DNA of 64,000 nucleotides from Sphaerosporella brunnea (taxonomy: Eukaryota > Ascomycota > Pezizomycetes > Pezizales > Pyronemataceae): contig VXIS01000212.1 in the NCBI GenBank assembly GCA_008704415.1, positions 21,344 to 85,343 on the forward strand, written 5' to 3'. Under the pieces are notes generated by a model that had not been told where the DNA came from, searched no databases, and saw only the letters and a list, made by a program, of their open reading frames with translations. Shown here piece after piece: positions 53,934-64,000 of the stretch (within the stretch, counting starts at the first letter, position 1; each line of letters begins with the position of its first letter). Position numbers and translations under genes: made by a program.

Positions 53934-54735
53934 ATGTCAACCGTCCACACCATCAAGTCTGTCGAGCAGTTCAACAAACTCATCGAGGGCGCGGGCGAAA
54001 ATGTTCTTGTCGCGCTGAACTTCCACGCTCCGTGGGCGGCGCCGTGCGAGCAGATGAACAAGTGAGTCCTCGTCCACCACCCGCTTCAGCTTCGACTTCA
54101 ACTTCAACTACAACGAGACCCTAAACTCGCTATCCAAATGCAGGGTGTTCTCCTCCCTCGCAGCGCAGTCCTCGCCCGACACCACGCTCTTCCTCAGCAT
54201 CGACGCGGAGGAGCTCCCCGACATCTCCGAATCCTACGAAGTCTCTGCAGTGCCGTACTTCGTCCTCCTCAAAAACAAGCAAATCCTCGACACGATCTCT
54301 GGCGCGGACTCGACCAAGCTTTCTACCAGCCTCATCAAACTCTCTGGCGCCTCCGCGGCCATTTCCCTTCCCCCTGCGCAGACCACGACGTCCGCCGCCA
54401 TCACCACCGCTGCCCCGGAGCAGCAGGAGGAGGAAGATCTCAACACCCGCCTGTCCAAACTCGTCAACGCTGCCCCCGTCATGTTGTTCATGAAGGGCAC
54501 GCCGGCGCAGCCGCAGTGCGGGTTCAGCAGACAGCTGGTGGCGCTGTTGAGGGAGCGCGGGGTTAGATATGGCTTTTTCAACATCTTGGCGGATGACGAA
54601 GTTAGACAGGGACTCAAGACTTTCTCGGATTGGCCGACGTTCCCCCAGCTGTATGTTGATGGCCAGCTTATTGGCGGCCTCGATATCGTTAGGGAGGAGT
54701 TTGAGAACGATCCTGCCTTCTTGAAGGGTGCTTAG
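53934..54735 (+). CDS. GRX4: Monothiol CGFS glutaredoxin (Grx3/4, PICOT type)
   Basis: Exons 53934-54061 and 54144-54735 (82-nt intron, GTGAGT...CAG), 239 residues. The N-terminal thioredoxin-like domain carries FHAPWAAPCEQM (residues about 31-42). After a Ala/Thr/Glu-rich linker, one glutaredoxin domain carries the CGFS site (QPQCGFSRQL), WPTFPQLYVDGQLIGGLDIV and an ending FENDPAFLKGA. Grx3/4 proteins bind a Fe-S cluster with glutathione as dimers and report iron status to transcription factors in the cytosol and nucleus. One Grx domain, as in fungi (animal PICOT has two). Confidence 0.95.
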
Positions 54736-54976
54736 ATGGACGATCACCATGTGGCAGAGCGTTTACGAGGGCGGGGTAAGGGCATTTGTTGGGCATAGAT
54801 GGCGTATTGAATTTTCATACCGTTCACTTGAAACTGTGAATTCTTGTCGGTGTGCTTCATGAGATATCACACATAAAGCCCGGTGGCAAAAGTTACCCTC
54901 CCATCCCCACATCCCCTCAACGCGTCCCTCCTACGCGTCCGCCGTCCAACAAAGCAAAGCAGCGTTAATTATAACC

Positions 54977-55368
54977 ATGGCCTCCCCACCCGCGCCCCCA
55001 ACCGCCCACCGATCCGCTGCGCTGTCCCCACTGGAACAGCAGCTCCTCGACGAGTACGCAAAGCTACTAGATAATTTCCACCGGGTTTTTTTTTTCCCCT
55101 TTTCCCCTCTCTCCCCCCTCCTCTCTTCCTTCCCCACCCTACTGATAGGGCGAGGTAGTTATCGGCAGCTACGGCCACGCTCGCAGACACGCCTGCGGCG
55201 GAAATTATGGATGCGCTTCGCACGCTCGAGAGGAAGACGGGCTTGGTGTTTACGTTGCTGAAGGCCAGCGTTTATTCTATGGTGTTGCAGCAGCAGTTGG
55301 AGACGGGGACGGGGCTTGGGGGGAAGGGGGAGGGGGGGGAAGAGGAGGATACGGTTATGGGGGGGTAG
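54977..55368 (+). CDS. DAD3: DASH complex subunit Dad3
   Basis: Exons 54977-55084 and 55159-55368, 105 residues. The core reads LSPLEQQLLDEYAKLLDNFH, then after the join LSAATATLADTPAAEIMDAL, then RTLERKTGLVFTLLKASVYS, characteristic of Dad3. The tail is Gly/Glu-rich. The intron (74 nt) has a weak GTTTTT donor within a T/C tract and a TAG acceptor. The join is exactly in phase and restores the family alignment. DASH/Dam1 rings couple kinetochores to microtubules in fungi. Confidence 0.88.
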
Positions 55369-56862
55369 GGTAGTGGCGTTTTGGTTTTGGGTTTGGTTTT
55401 TTTGGTTTTTTTTGGTTTTTTTTTTTCTGGGGGGGGGGGGGGGTGGTGAGTGCTTCTTTTTCTTTGCGAGGCTGCTTTGTTTTCAATTCATCTGGGTGAT
55501 GCGCTCACGATGCGAGTGGTCATCGATGAGCACATCTGAGGGCCGAGACAGGCTGGTGTGATGAACTCTGAAGGCTGACCCGAGAAGTAGAGTACGAGTA
55601 CAGAGGATACACAAACATCGCTTCTCGCTGTGCCTGAAGTACCTCGAGTGAGTACCTGCAAAGCACAAACATGTTGCGTTCACGGTGTTTACCCCCTAGT
55701 TATATTAAGGCTGAGCCTCGCGCGTGCTCACTGATCAACATAGGGGAAGCGGGTTCGGATCTTTGTGCCGGAAACGGTACACATGTAGCAGGCACTTCGA
55801 TTCACGGGGACGAACAAACTATTTTATTCCCAGCTGCAGCGCGCGCGCCAAATGCTTAGTCGCCAGCCAGATTAGAGAGAAGAAGAAGAAATGAATGTTG
55901 TTGCAGCCGGGTTGGGAATGTCACTGCACTGCCGGGGAGGAGAGTCAAGTCATGCAGGGTTGCCGATCTGAGGCGCGTGGGATGGATGGATGGATGGGTG
56001 GATGGAGGGACGGGATGGGATGCAGGGCCGGTGGACGGTGGGCGTCGCTCTGGATGGAGAGAAATGCGGAAAACGTCATATGCACTCTGCTCCTCGTCCT
56101 CGTCCGTTTCTCGCGACCGCACGTTTTGGACTTCGGCGATTGGCGTGCCTGATTGGTGGGGCTGGCTGGCACTCTCGTCGTTGAGCCACCGCGTGCCTGG
56201 CGGCCTGCAGCCCATTAATTTCATGCGCTGCGCCGTGATAGGAGCGTGCCCCTGTCAGTCTCGCCTCTGGCGGGTCTTGTCCCTTCTGGGCTCGGCCCAG
56301 CAGCTGCAGCAGCCACTTTGAGAGTCTCTGCGCTGCGTCCGCTGCGTCTCCTCTCTCCCGTGCCCACCACACACGGGCCTTCTCCTTCGTCGTCGCATGT
56401 TTCGCTTCCGTGCCCTTTCGCTCCGTCAATTCTCCTCCACCCACGCTCCTTCCACCGCTTTTCCACTTCAAAACAGTCGCTCGTTAGATCCCTTGGTTCG
56501 TTATCGCCATATACAGTGTCCACAGGAGGACTACTTCCCACCGTGACGACAGATTCGACAAGGCACCACCTAAGTTGGATCCCCCCTCCTCCGCCCCACC
56601 CCCCAACCCCCCCCCCCCCCCCCAAACAGACGAAACTCGAAACTCTCTCCGCTTTGCTGGGAAGAAGCTGCCCGCTTTTGCGAGCTGGCGACTCGGCAAG
56701 TCCATGACTATCACTATCATTCTCGACGACAACAATAACAACAACAACAGCAACAACCTGGAATTCCACCCCCGAATCAATGTCGAGGGCCAGCAGCTCC
56801 ATTTGATCGTTACCCAGTTTCACGACTATGAGAAGCCTCGGAAAAAGCGGCCACAGCAGAGA
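55369..56862. other. Intergenic stretch with low-complexity tracts
   Basis: A T/G-rich tract (55378-55445, ending in a 15-G run), a GGAT microsatellite (55978-56008) and a C run of 16 (about 56608-56623). The right part is the leader of the SH3 gene. An in-frame ATG at 56704 would lengthen that protein; I do not favour it. Confidence 0.45.
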
Positions 56863-59011
56863 ATGTCGTCGGAAAGGAGGAGGGGGAGGCGGAGGGGAAG
56901 CATGTTGATGGGCACGGGGTTGATTGCGGCGTCGATGCTGTTGCTGCCGTACGCTGCCGCGGACTGTATCCCGCTCACTGGCTCTACGCAGTGCTCTGCG
57001 TTCCAGCAGGCTCAAATCTCAACTTCAAATGCCCTCACGAGCAATTAGTGAGTAACGCTTCGGCCGTTTTTGGGAAGCACAATTCTGATACTAGTGGCTA
57101 CAGCCCTTTTCTTAGATTTGTTTCCAATACCACATCCTTTGATAGCAAGTTTCTCGAATATACAAACACGGATTATGTCACATTCAAGTGAGCCATTGTC
57201 GATTGCAATCTGGGAGCTGCACATGCTGATTGGGACCTCAGGTATGGCAACTTGTTTGGCTGCGACAATCTCACCAGCACCCTGCCAGACACGTCACAAT
57301 TTTATGCACGGTACACCCAGACCGTGCTTTGCTCGCGGATGATCCAGGACTCCAGGAGCGATTGCAGTCTGTCCAACTCCGATGCGACTCCCGTCTGTGC
57401 AGACACTTGCGTGCGTTGTCCGTGTCCATGATTTGCCATGTATCGTACTGATGATCATTAGGCCCAATTCGCGCGAAGCGAACAGATGATTGTGTCAAAT
57501 CCGGATACATGTTCGAATTCAAATGAACAGACAATCGGTATCATCCGCTCAGATTTCACCATCTGTTCCAATCCTGCTGCTTCTTTGGACGAGTCATGCA
57601 TCGAAGGGAACCAAAACGAGTCGGAAAACTGCGGTTTCAGGTACGTAGATGCCACGATCCTCGATGCCCGCGGCTAATTTGCGGGAAGGGGCAACCTCCT
57701 AGGATTATGCCTTTACTGTGCAGCCGACTCGTCAGATTCGATTGATACTTGCTGCTACTCCGCCAATGCCCAGGGAAAGTGTGCGGGCATTCACTTGCCC
57801 ACCTTTACGAACTTACCACCAATCACCACTTCCACGACGACAACCACGGCCACAGCGTCATCCACCCCTGAAGGCCACGATTCTGGACTCAGTGGTGGTG
57901 CCATTGCGGGAATCACGATTGGTTGTTTGGTCCTTGTTGGGGCCCTTGTATTTGCGCTGCTCTTTTTCTGGAGGCGGAGAAGATATGGAAGCCAGCCCCC
58001 CAGCATCTTCAACCAGCCTACCCGATCACGAGCACGTGCACCTTCCATGACTTTAGCAACGGTTGGACCAGTGCACGGTACCGGGCAGGGCTACGAGGCT
58101 CTTGCTGGAGTTGGTGGCCGCGTGGCTCGTATGTCTGCACTGGAAGACAATTCATCTGAGATCGATGTATCATCGTCATCCGCACCCCATCAGCATATAT
58201 CGCGGCAAATCATTGGCGCAAGCTCGTCCTCGGACTTTGGCCTGGAAAGCAGTCCGGGAACCCACAGGGGTTCTGCTCGACACCGCGCTCTGAATCCCCC
58301 GCCTCGTGGACGCAATGCTTCGTTATCCAGCTCATCAATGTTCTTGTCGGGCCCCACATCCCCTGGAATGACCTCGAGTGAGAAGGGTTCGGAATTCTCT
58401 AGTCCGTCAGAACAGCTTCCATACTTCAAGGACTATTATTCCTCGGACGATATTCACCCTGGCGACAAAGTTGCTTGCCTCTGGGCTTATGCTCCGCGTG
58501 CACAAGATGAGTTTGAACTTGAACGGGGGGATATGTTGAAGGTGGTTGGCATATGGGATGATGGTGAGCGTTTACCTGTCTGTCGACTCGTGCAAGATGA
58601 CTAACTTCAGCAGGCTGGGCGACTGGCATTTTCTTGACAGAACGCGCAGATGACATCTCTCGGCGGCGTTCAATGCGTGACAGTGGAGTTTCCGCGCAAG
58701 GATCGCATCGCCGCCGACCCTCATCCCCTCCAGCTGCCGACGGCGAGATCAAAGCTTTCCCCCTCGTCTGTGTGTGCTTACCCGAACACTGGCAGAAAAC
58801 CGTTGAAAATGAAGCCCATCTCACACCAGAGTATGACTCCTCCCAGAGCGACTTTTCGGGGCCGCGCACTGAAAAATCGCCATCTCCAGATCGGCGAATC
58901 GGGGGTGAGAGTCCAAGCCGCTTCAAAGACGATCTTAACGTTCCTCGGTCGTCTACCCCAGCTCCCCGTCACTCGTCGTCGAAAGTCGGCACGTCATTCC
59001 TTGACCCTTGA
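56863..59011 (+). CDS. Type I membrane protein with cytoplasmic SH3 domain (Fus1-like)
   Basis: Six exons: 56863-57047, 57104-57187, 57242-57410, 57462-57633, 57724-58563 and 58614-59011, 615 residues. After a basic N terminus comes a signal segment (MLMGTGLIAASMLLLPYAAA, an alternative start is 56902), then a Cys-rich ectodomain opening DCIPLTGSTQCSAFQ and containing many N-x-S/T sites. A transmembrane helix lies near residues 260-285 (AIAGITIGCLVLVGALVFAL). An SH3 domain lies near 445-500 (GDKVACLWAYAPRAQDEFEL, WDDGWATGIFL). The end is Ser/Pro-rich. The layout is that of ascomycete Fus1-type proteins, which act at sites of polarised growth or cell fusion. Exon 4 only keeps frame with a weak GTTTCA donor at 57634; the better GTACGT at 57641 breaks it. 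Confidence 0.82.
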
Positions 59012-61178
59012 GAATATCTGATGTCGCTTCACGATACTTTGCTTTTACATGGATTTTTGTTCTGCGAATTTAATGACGGCTGTTACATTACTTTTTTTTT
59101 CTCTTCCTCTTGTGAATAGTCCCCGGTTTTTATGGAGTTTAGCTGCGTTGTGGTTTTGTGGATAGCATATATTTTTTTGTGGGGCCTGGCTTTTGTTTTT
59201 CTTCTGCATTAACTTTTTTACACCGCCTTTCCATTGAAGGGCGGCTTTCTTTCTTTAGATTGTGCAGTTGAATCTCTGTGCATAACTTTTTCGTTCTGTT
59301 GGTCCCTTAACTCATACCTAATCGGTGCGTGTGCATATGAGGGCTGGGTTTGTTGTGATTTCTTTGGCCTGCCTGCTTTATACCACTTCTTTTTTTTTTT
59401 TCTTTCTTTCGATCTTGTCTTTGTTTTCTGTCGATGCTGTGCTGGGGTTATTTCTTTCTTATCTTGGCTGGATTCGGATGGGAAGGGTTAGGAGAGAGAA
59501 GGGGGTAGATATCACAGACTAGACTGCTTCAAGCGGAGTGAAGTGAATACAAGCAAAATATTTGGGATCTGAGTTTTTTTTTTTTAATGAGATTGTTTGG
59601 GTCCAGCACCAGGGGGTGGGGTTTGCCGCGAACTGAACTGGGGTGAGTGAATGCTTGTGATGCTTATTTTAGTTTATACAGCTCGGTGGCTCTGGTGTCG
59701 GCATGATGATGATGAGGGAGGGATGGGATTTTTTTTTTCGTTTTTTTTTTTTTTTTTCTTTGCTGCATTCGGGCCGCTGTTGTGTGACAGCACTGTAATT
59801 GTGTGTGACACTGTGTGTAAATCATGTTTATTGTCTGCCCCCCCCCCCCCTCCCTCTCTGTGAGAAACGAATAAAGGAAAGAGACAGGCCCGGGCCCGGA
59901 CACAAGCACAAGGGGAGCAACGGCCACAACTTGCAATTGGTATCGTCGTGTCTTATCTTCGCGAGATGGTAGACTCCTGTGTAGGGGTAGTCATTCTCCC
60001 CTGGCGCTGGGAGAAGGAAGACGTACGGCTAAAAAAAAAATGAAAAGATCGAGTGATGGGTTGTGAATGGCTATTGAGTGGTCGAGTTTGTGTTGGTTAT
60101 GGCTGGGGTGACAACTGGGATTCGAACCCCGTTCCCCGATAGGCTGTGTTTGTTGATGTAAGGACGAATCGGTGGGCGCACTCAAGGGCAGATCAACGAT
60201 CAGAAGGAAGGTATTGTTATTGTTTTTGGTCTAAAACTAGCTAGAACCTTCGCGGGAGGTCAATCCTCCCGGGTGCACTATCAAGCACTCTACACATCCT
60301 CCAGCACTCCATGCTGCTCGCCAGCATTCTACTCCGCTCCGCTCTACAAGCCGCAACAGTGTTGGCTTTGGCTTTGGCTTTGGCTTTGGCTTTGGCTTTG
60401 GTTGTTCGTGGTGTGGTGTGGAGGTAGCTATGCTTGATACCCCCACCTTATGGTAGGGGGTGCGTTGCTGGGGGAGAATACGCGCCGGTTTGCGGGCAGT
60501 GAATGTGTGGGAGATCCGTATTGTATGTAGTAGTAGTAGTTGTTGAGACATAGAGTATGACTCTCTGGTGGATCCGAGTATGAACTAGTGATATACTAGT
60601 GCTCGTTTCTGCCTCTTAAGGGAGCAGCAACTCGCACTTAGCTCTAACCTTGCAATATATCTCTTCACCTACGTTCTTAGTGTCCACTGCGCAAATCCTA
60701 TCGTCAACAGTAGTAGCTATCAATTCGGATTCATTCATTCATTCATTCATTCAAAAAATAGAAAAAAAAAAAAAAAAAGGCCCTCATGGAACAACTGCCG
60801 GCGACTGCCGTTCGTTCCCAGAGTATAGTACTTGTATAGTACTAGTATGTATGTCACACTGGGGTGACTAAGCGGGGATGACTAAGTTTCGCTGTAGAAC
60901 GTGCTATTTATCTGCTGGCTACCGAGAGCTTAGCTCTCTATCCTTTTCAATACACTTCTTCAACTTCACAAGCTTCTTACGCTTTTCGTGATCTCCAGGC
61001 CTCTTGAGCGTTCCGGGTTCACATCTGGCGTCAAGGACTCGTGAAATCTCCGCTCGACTCTTCAATTTCTCTTCTTTCTTTGTTTCCCGCTACAACACCC
61101 TCCCCACCACTCAGTCCGCTGCCCGCTGTGAAATAGCTAAGTCAAATACTCTTCACGGCCTGGTTCTTCAGGCCGCTG
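59012..61178. other. Intergenic stretch, then presumed LTR/leader of a retroelement
   Basis: Microsatellites: TTTGGC-type hexamer x6 at about 60363-60400, TAG at 60528-60542, ATTC at 60727-60752. From about 60541 (TGTTGAGACATAG) to about 61097 (CTACAACA) the sequence could be a 5' LTR, with TGTTG/CAACA ends. This boundary is a guess because the 3' LTR lies outside the window. No clear primer-binding site was found. Confidence 0.4.
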
Positions 61179-63290
61179 ATGGACGTCTCCCGTAAACGGG
61201 ATAACATATATCAGTCTAACGCAGCGTCAGGGAAACGCCGTAAACTAAACAACGGCCTCTCGTCCGGCCTAGACGGAGGCTATTGGTTACGGGCCCCAGC
61301 GAGAAGATCGACTGCTAGCCACTACTCTCCTCCGGCCCCGAAGCTCGCTACCGAACCACAGGACAATCAGTTGGCGATACGTCAGCAGTTCGACGTTGGA
61401 CTACCCGTGGTGTTCGGCCAGACTTCGTTGCCCTCGCCTCCCCGAGTCCAGCCTTACGAGATTGAGGAGCCCGAGTCCCCACCAAATTGTCATTCTCCAC
61501 TTCGTACCCTCGGTGCTCCGGAATCACCTGCCCAACGCTGTCTACTCAATTCCGCATCCGACGGTGATCTGAAACCACAGAGGAGCAGTTACGACTGGAA
61601 CTTTACTCCTTCGTGGGAGGCTGTAAAAATTGGAGCCCGGATCCTTACCCGCACCCTTACGTTTCCGTTTGTCGTTGCCCGATATCTGGTCGACGTGGCC
61701 CCAGAAACCAGGAGACAGGCTCGACTAATCGAAGCGGCTCGTAGGGAGCAAGAGCAGCTCCTACTTGAGCAGTGGTACACTGAACACAAACACAATCGTC
61801 GATCCTCATCGGAGAGATCTCCATCGCCGGTTCCCCCGTCCCCCTCATCAGACAACGAAGCCTCCACTATGCCTGCTGCAGGATCTTCCGGTTCAGCCGG
61901 TCCCTCCGGAGCGGGTCGTGCGTCTGGCGGAGCAGGCTCGTCGAGCACCGGTAATCTCAACGACTCAAACGCTGCACTCCTCGCGCAGATCCAACAGCTT
62001 ATTCGACTGGAATTGAGCTGAGAGAACAGAGCGGATGATCCAGAGGTTCGGGAGAGAGCCCTACTTGCGGAACTCCACAATATGGATGTCAAGAGGGCTG
62101 CCATCGATGAAGAACGCAACCTGATACGCTCCGGGGATTGGATGGGCCCTACGACTCCGCTGAGTCCCACCAGCATCTACGTGGCACCAGTGGCTATGAT
62201 GGCTGGTAGCAGCCCGGTGAAAGCCAGGTTCAACCCTAGTGATCTCCCACAGATCCTCTTTGGCGAAGACCTGGACGAATGGATATCTCAGATGGACCAT
62301 ATTGTGACCTCTTTCGGGGAATTGGTAGTTTGCCCGCATATCCTGCATCGTTGCTTTGTCGCCGGAGATCCGATGAGGGATTGGTATTTGACCAAACCCG
62401 CCGAAGTTCATCTTTTCGTCACTACCGCAAACGGCTGCTGGGACCGCTTCAGAACGCTGCTTAGATCCCGATTCAAACCGGATCTTGGGGTGCAGCAATA
62501 CGAAGCCGACTCGTACCGAAAACTGCCGGGTGACAGTTGGGCGGCTTTCAGCATTCGGAAGTACCGTCTACTCAAGCGCGCGTATGAGGGATCCGACAAC
62601 ACCAATATCATTTTGAAAATGAAGGCGGTGATGGATACCGAAGTGGTCCGGTTTTGCAAAGAAAAGTCCGACATAGATGGCTTCATTGGTGAACTGATTG
62701 ACTACGACCGGACATCCCCACCCGTGACGCGGTCCCCTCGCCGAATATTTGCGCTCGAAAACCTCGGTCCAACGGGATACCAGCCGAGGTCCGATAATCG
62801 TGCTATCACCCAGCAAGCCGGAGTTCCGAACGTCGGCATGTATGCCTCACGGTATCAGAGAGATAAAGGCAAAGCGGTGGATAGGAGCGGCATGGACCAT
62901 GGAAGCCAGGAGCGTGGCGGCCAAGATCGCAAGACCACGATCCAGAATCGCCTGAATCCGGAGACCGGGAAGATGGTACAGTCCTACCTCAACTTCCAAG
63001 GAAAACCGGTCTTCATCAAGCGTGCTTGCAGTATATGCGAGAGGAACGGAAAAACGAATCAGATGCATTTCAGCTTCGAGTGCCCGAATAACGCCAATCC
63101 TCGAACCCACGCCGGTGAGGCCGACGATCCCGAGGACGAGCTGGCGAACCAACTTTATCGAACGGAATCCGGAAACCTTACTTCATACAGTCTGCAACAC
63201 CAACACGTTTCCCATATGACGACGCTCTACCACGATAAAGACGACTTGGATGACGATCCGGAATCGGGAAATGGCCAAGGGGGTCGGTAG
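61179..63290 (+). mobile_element. Ty3-like LTR retrotransposon gag, one in-frame stop
   Basis: One frame runs from ATG 61179 to 63290 (703 codons) with a single TGA at 62019-62021. The first part is Ser/Pro-rich and basic (ASGKRRKLNNG) with a helical segment (RRQARLIEAARREQEQLLLE). The second part is a capsid-like domain: FGEDLDEWISQMDHIV, CWDRFRTLLRSRFKP, YEADSYRKLPGDSWAAF and FIGELIDYDR. It ends with a variant zinc knuckle CX2CX9HX4C (CSICERNGKTNQMHFSFEC). The TGA could be a C-to-T change of CGA, a read-through site, or mark two proteins. The element continues past the window. Confidence 0.75.
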
Positions 63291-64000
63291 ATCGGGCTAC
63301 CCACCCCCAAACAACAACCCCTCGCCAGGATAAGTATGGACCTGGCGGTAAAAAGGCCCGAATGAAGTGCGAAGGAGATGAAGACCCTAGAGTGGAATGG
63401 AAAGGGAAAGAGGAGGAGGTTTACCGAACCCTCGTGGCTGGCAGCAGCTGCCGTGACCCGGCGAGTGGTCTGGCCCGGGGGGTTACAGGGGGAAGTGAGC
63501 CCTTAGCCCCGAGGTCTATGGAGGCTGATCAGTTACAGATACCGAGTCTTCACGAGCCTGTGAGGCACGACCAACAGGTTTTCGCCCACGGAGCAAGAAG
63601 TCGAAAATGAAGAAACCCGACCAGGTGCTGCCGAATCCGATTAAACTGGGAGCGCTCCATAGGATAGGTGACGAGCTCGGTCCAGGGACTGTCGGGTGTC
63701 CGGAAGGTCAGGACCAGAACGGGATGACATCGTGGGTGGCCCATGGAGGTCCGGGCGAACTTGGTGGTGATCCTATTTCCCCTGTGGCCGGCAGCAGCTG
63801 GGGTGAACCCCCGAGTGGACTGGCCCAGGGGGATACCAGGGGAAGTTGTTCTTCTTCCCCTAACTCCAGTATTGAGACTGATCGAATTCAGATCCGCCGG
63901 CTTGAGCGCCCGCCTCAACTCTCGGGAGACGGCAAGAGTTACCTACGCTGCTCGCCATTGGCAGCAAAGTTCCACCTAGGCTCAGTATTGTAACGGAGAG
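63291..64000 (+). mobile_element. Post-gag region of the retroelement with internal duplication
   Basis: Two ~65-bp imperfect direct repeats at 63434-63498 and 63784-63848 (GTGGCTGGCAGCAGCTG / GTGGCCGGCAGCAGCTG starts) encode related peptides VAGSSCRDPASGLARG and VAGSSWGEPPSGLAQG, in different frames. No protease or reverse-transcriptase motif is visible before the window ends. Confidence 0.5.

Noticed and set aside
60090..60190. tRNA-like B box GGGATTCGAACCCC (minus strand GGGGTTCGAATCCC)
   Set aside because: No pairing acceptor stem, D arm or anticodon arm can be drawn around it; probably a chance match or a tRNA-derived fragment.
60363..60400. Hexamer repeat encoding Pro-Lys in the minus-strand frame 60237-60551
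   Set aside because: A microsatellite; the surrounding frame has no other protein-like feature.

Overview
This 64 kb window is nuclear DNA of a filamentous ascomycete (Pezizomycotina-type fungus). Evidence: short spliceosomal introns (mostly 53-82 nt, GT...AG, branch points of the CTAAC/CTGAC type), ORFs of unmistakably fungal families (Rho4-type GTPase, DASH subunit Dad3, fungal bZIP, Hir1), many transposon relics and very long homopolymer runs. I cannot name the species. No operons, CRISPR arrays, rRNA genes or convincing tRNA genes were seen.

Layout. 0-5.6 kb: two tandem tiny Cys-rich proteins, then a badly decayed element-like stretch (unknown long reading frame plus a Mutator-type transposase end) and a hAT-type MITE. 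6-18 kb: rho4 (-), a frameshifted BCP1 relic, MITEs, a PPIL3-like cyclophilin (-), an acyl-protein-thioesterase-like hydrolase, a 77-aa helical protein, a frameshifted GNAT and an F-box protein. 18.4-22.6 kb: SPP382/TFIP11 spliceosome-disassembly gene (-) head to head with a frameshifted cactin gene. 22.6-23.4 kb: a Mutator-derived element with 9-bp target duplication. 24-30.6 kb: a single-pass membrane protein and a ~1270-aa disordered KEN-box/RG-rich protein with two internal tandem repeats. 30.6-40 kb: transposon graveyard (PIF/Harbinger-like fragment, 640-690 bp duplicated blocks, LINE RNase H fragment). 40.3-42 kb: bZIP factor (-). 42-49 kb: no supported gene, scattered repeats. 49-59 kb: the densest part, with HIR1 (-), RPL15, a CGFS glutaredoxin, DAD3 and a Fus1-like SH3 membrane protein. 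61-64 kb: the start of a Ty3-like LTR retrotransposon running off the window.

Functionally the host genes are housekeeping: chromatin assembly (HIR1), translation (RPL15), Fe-S/redox (GRX), kinetochore (DAD3), splicing (SPP382, PPIL3), septation signalling (RHO4), transcription (bZIP). The unusual content is the mobile DNA (at least four short inverted-repeat families, three of them with target duplications or TA ends visible here), three conserved genes broken mainly by indels rather than point stops, and two pairs of small paralogous proteins I do not recognise.
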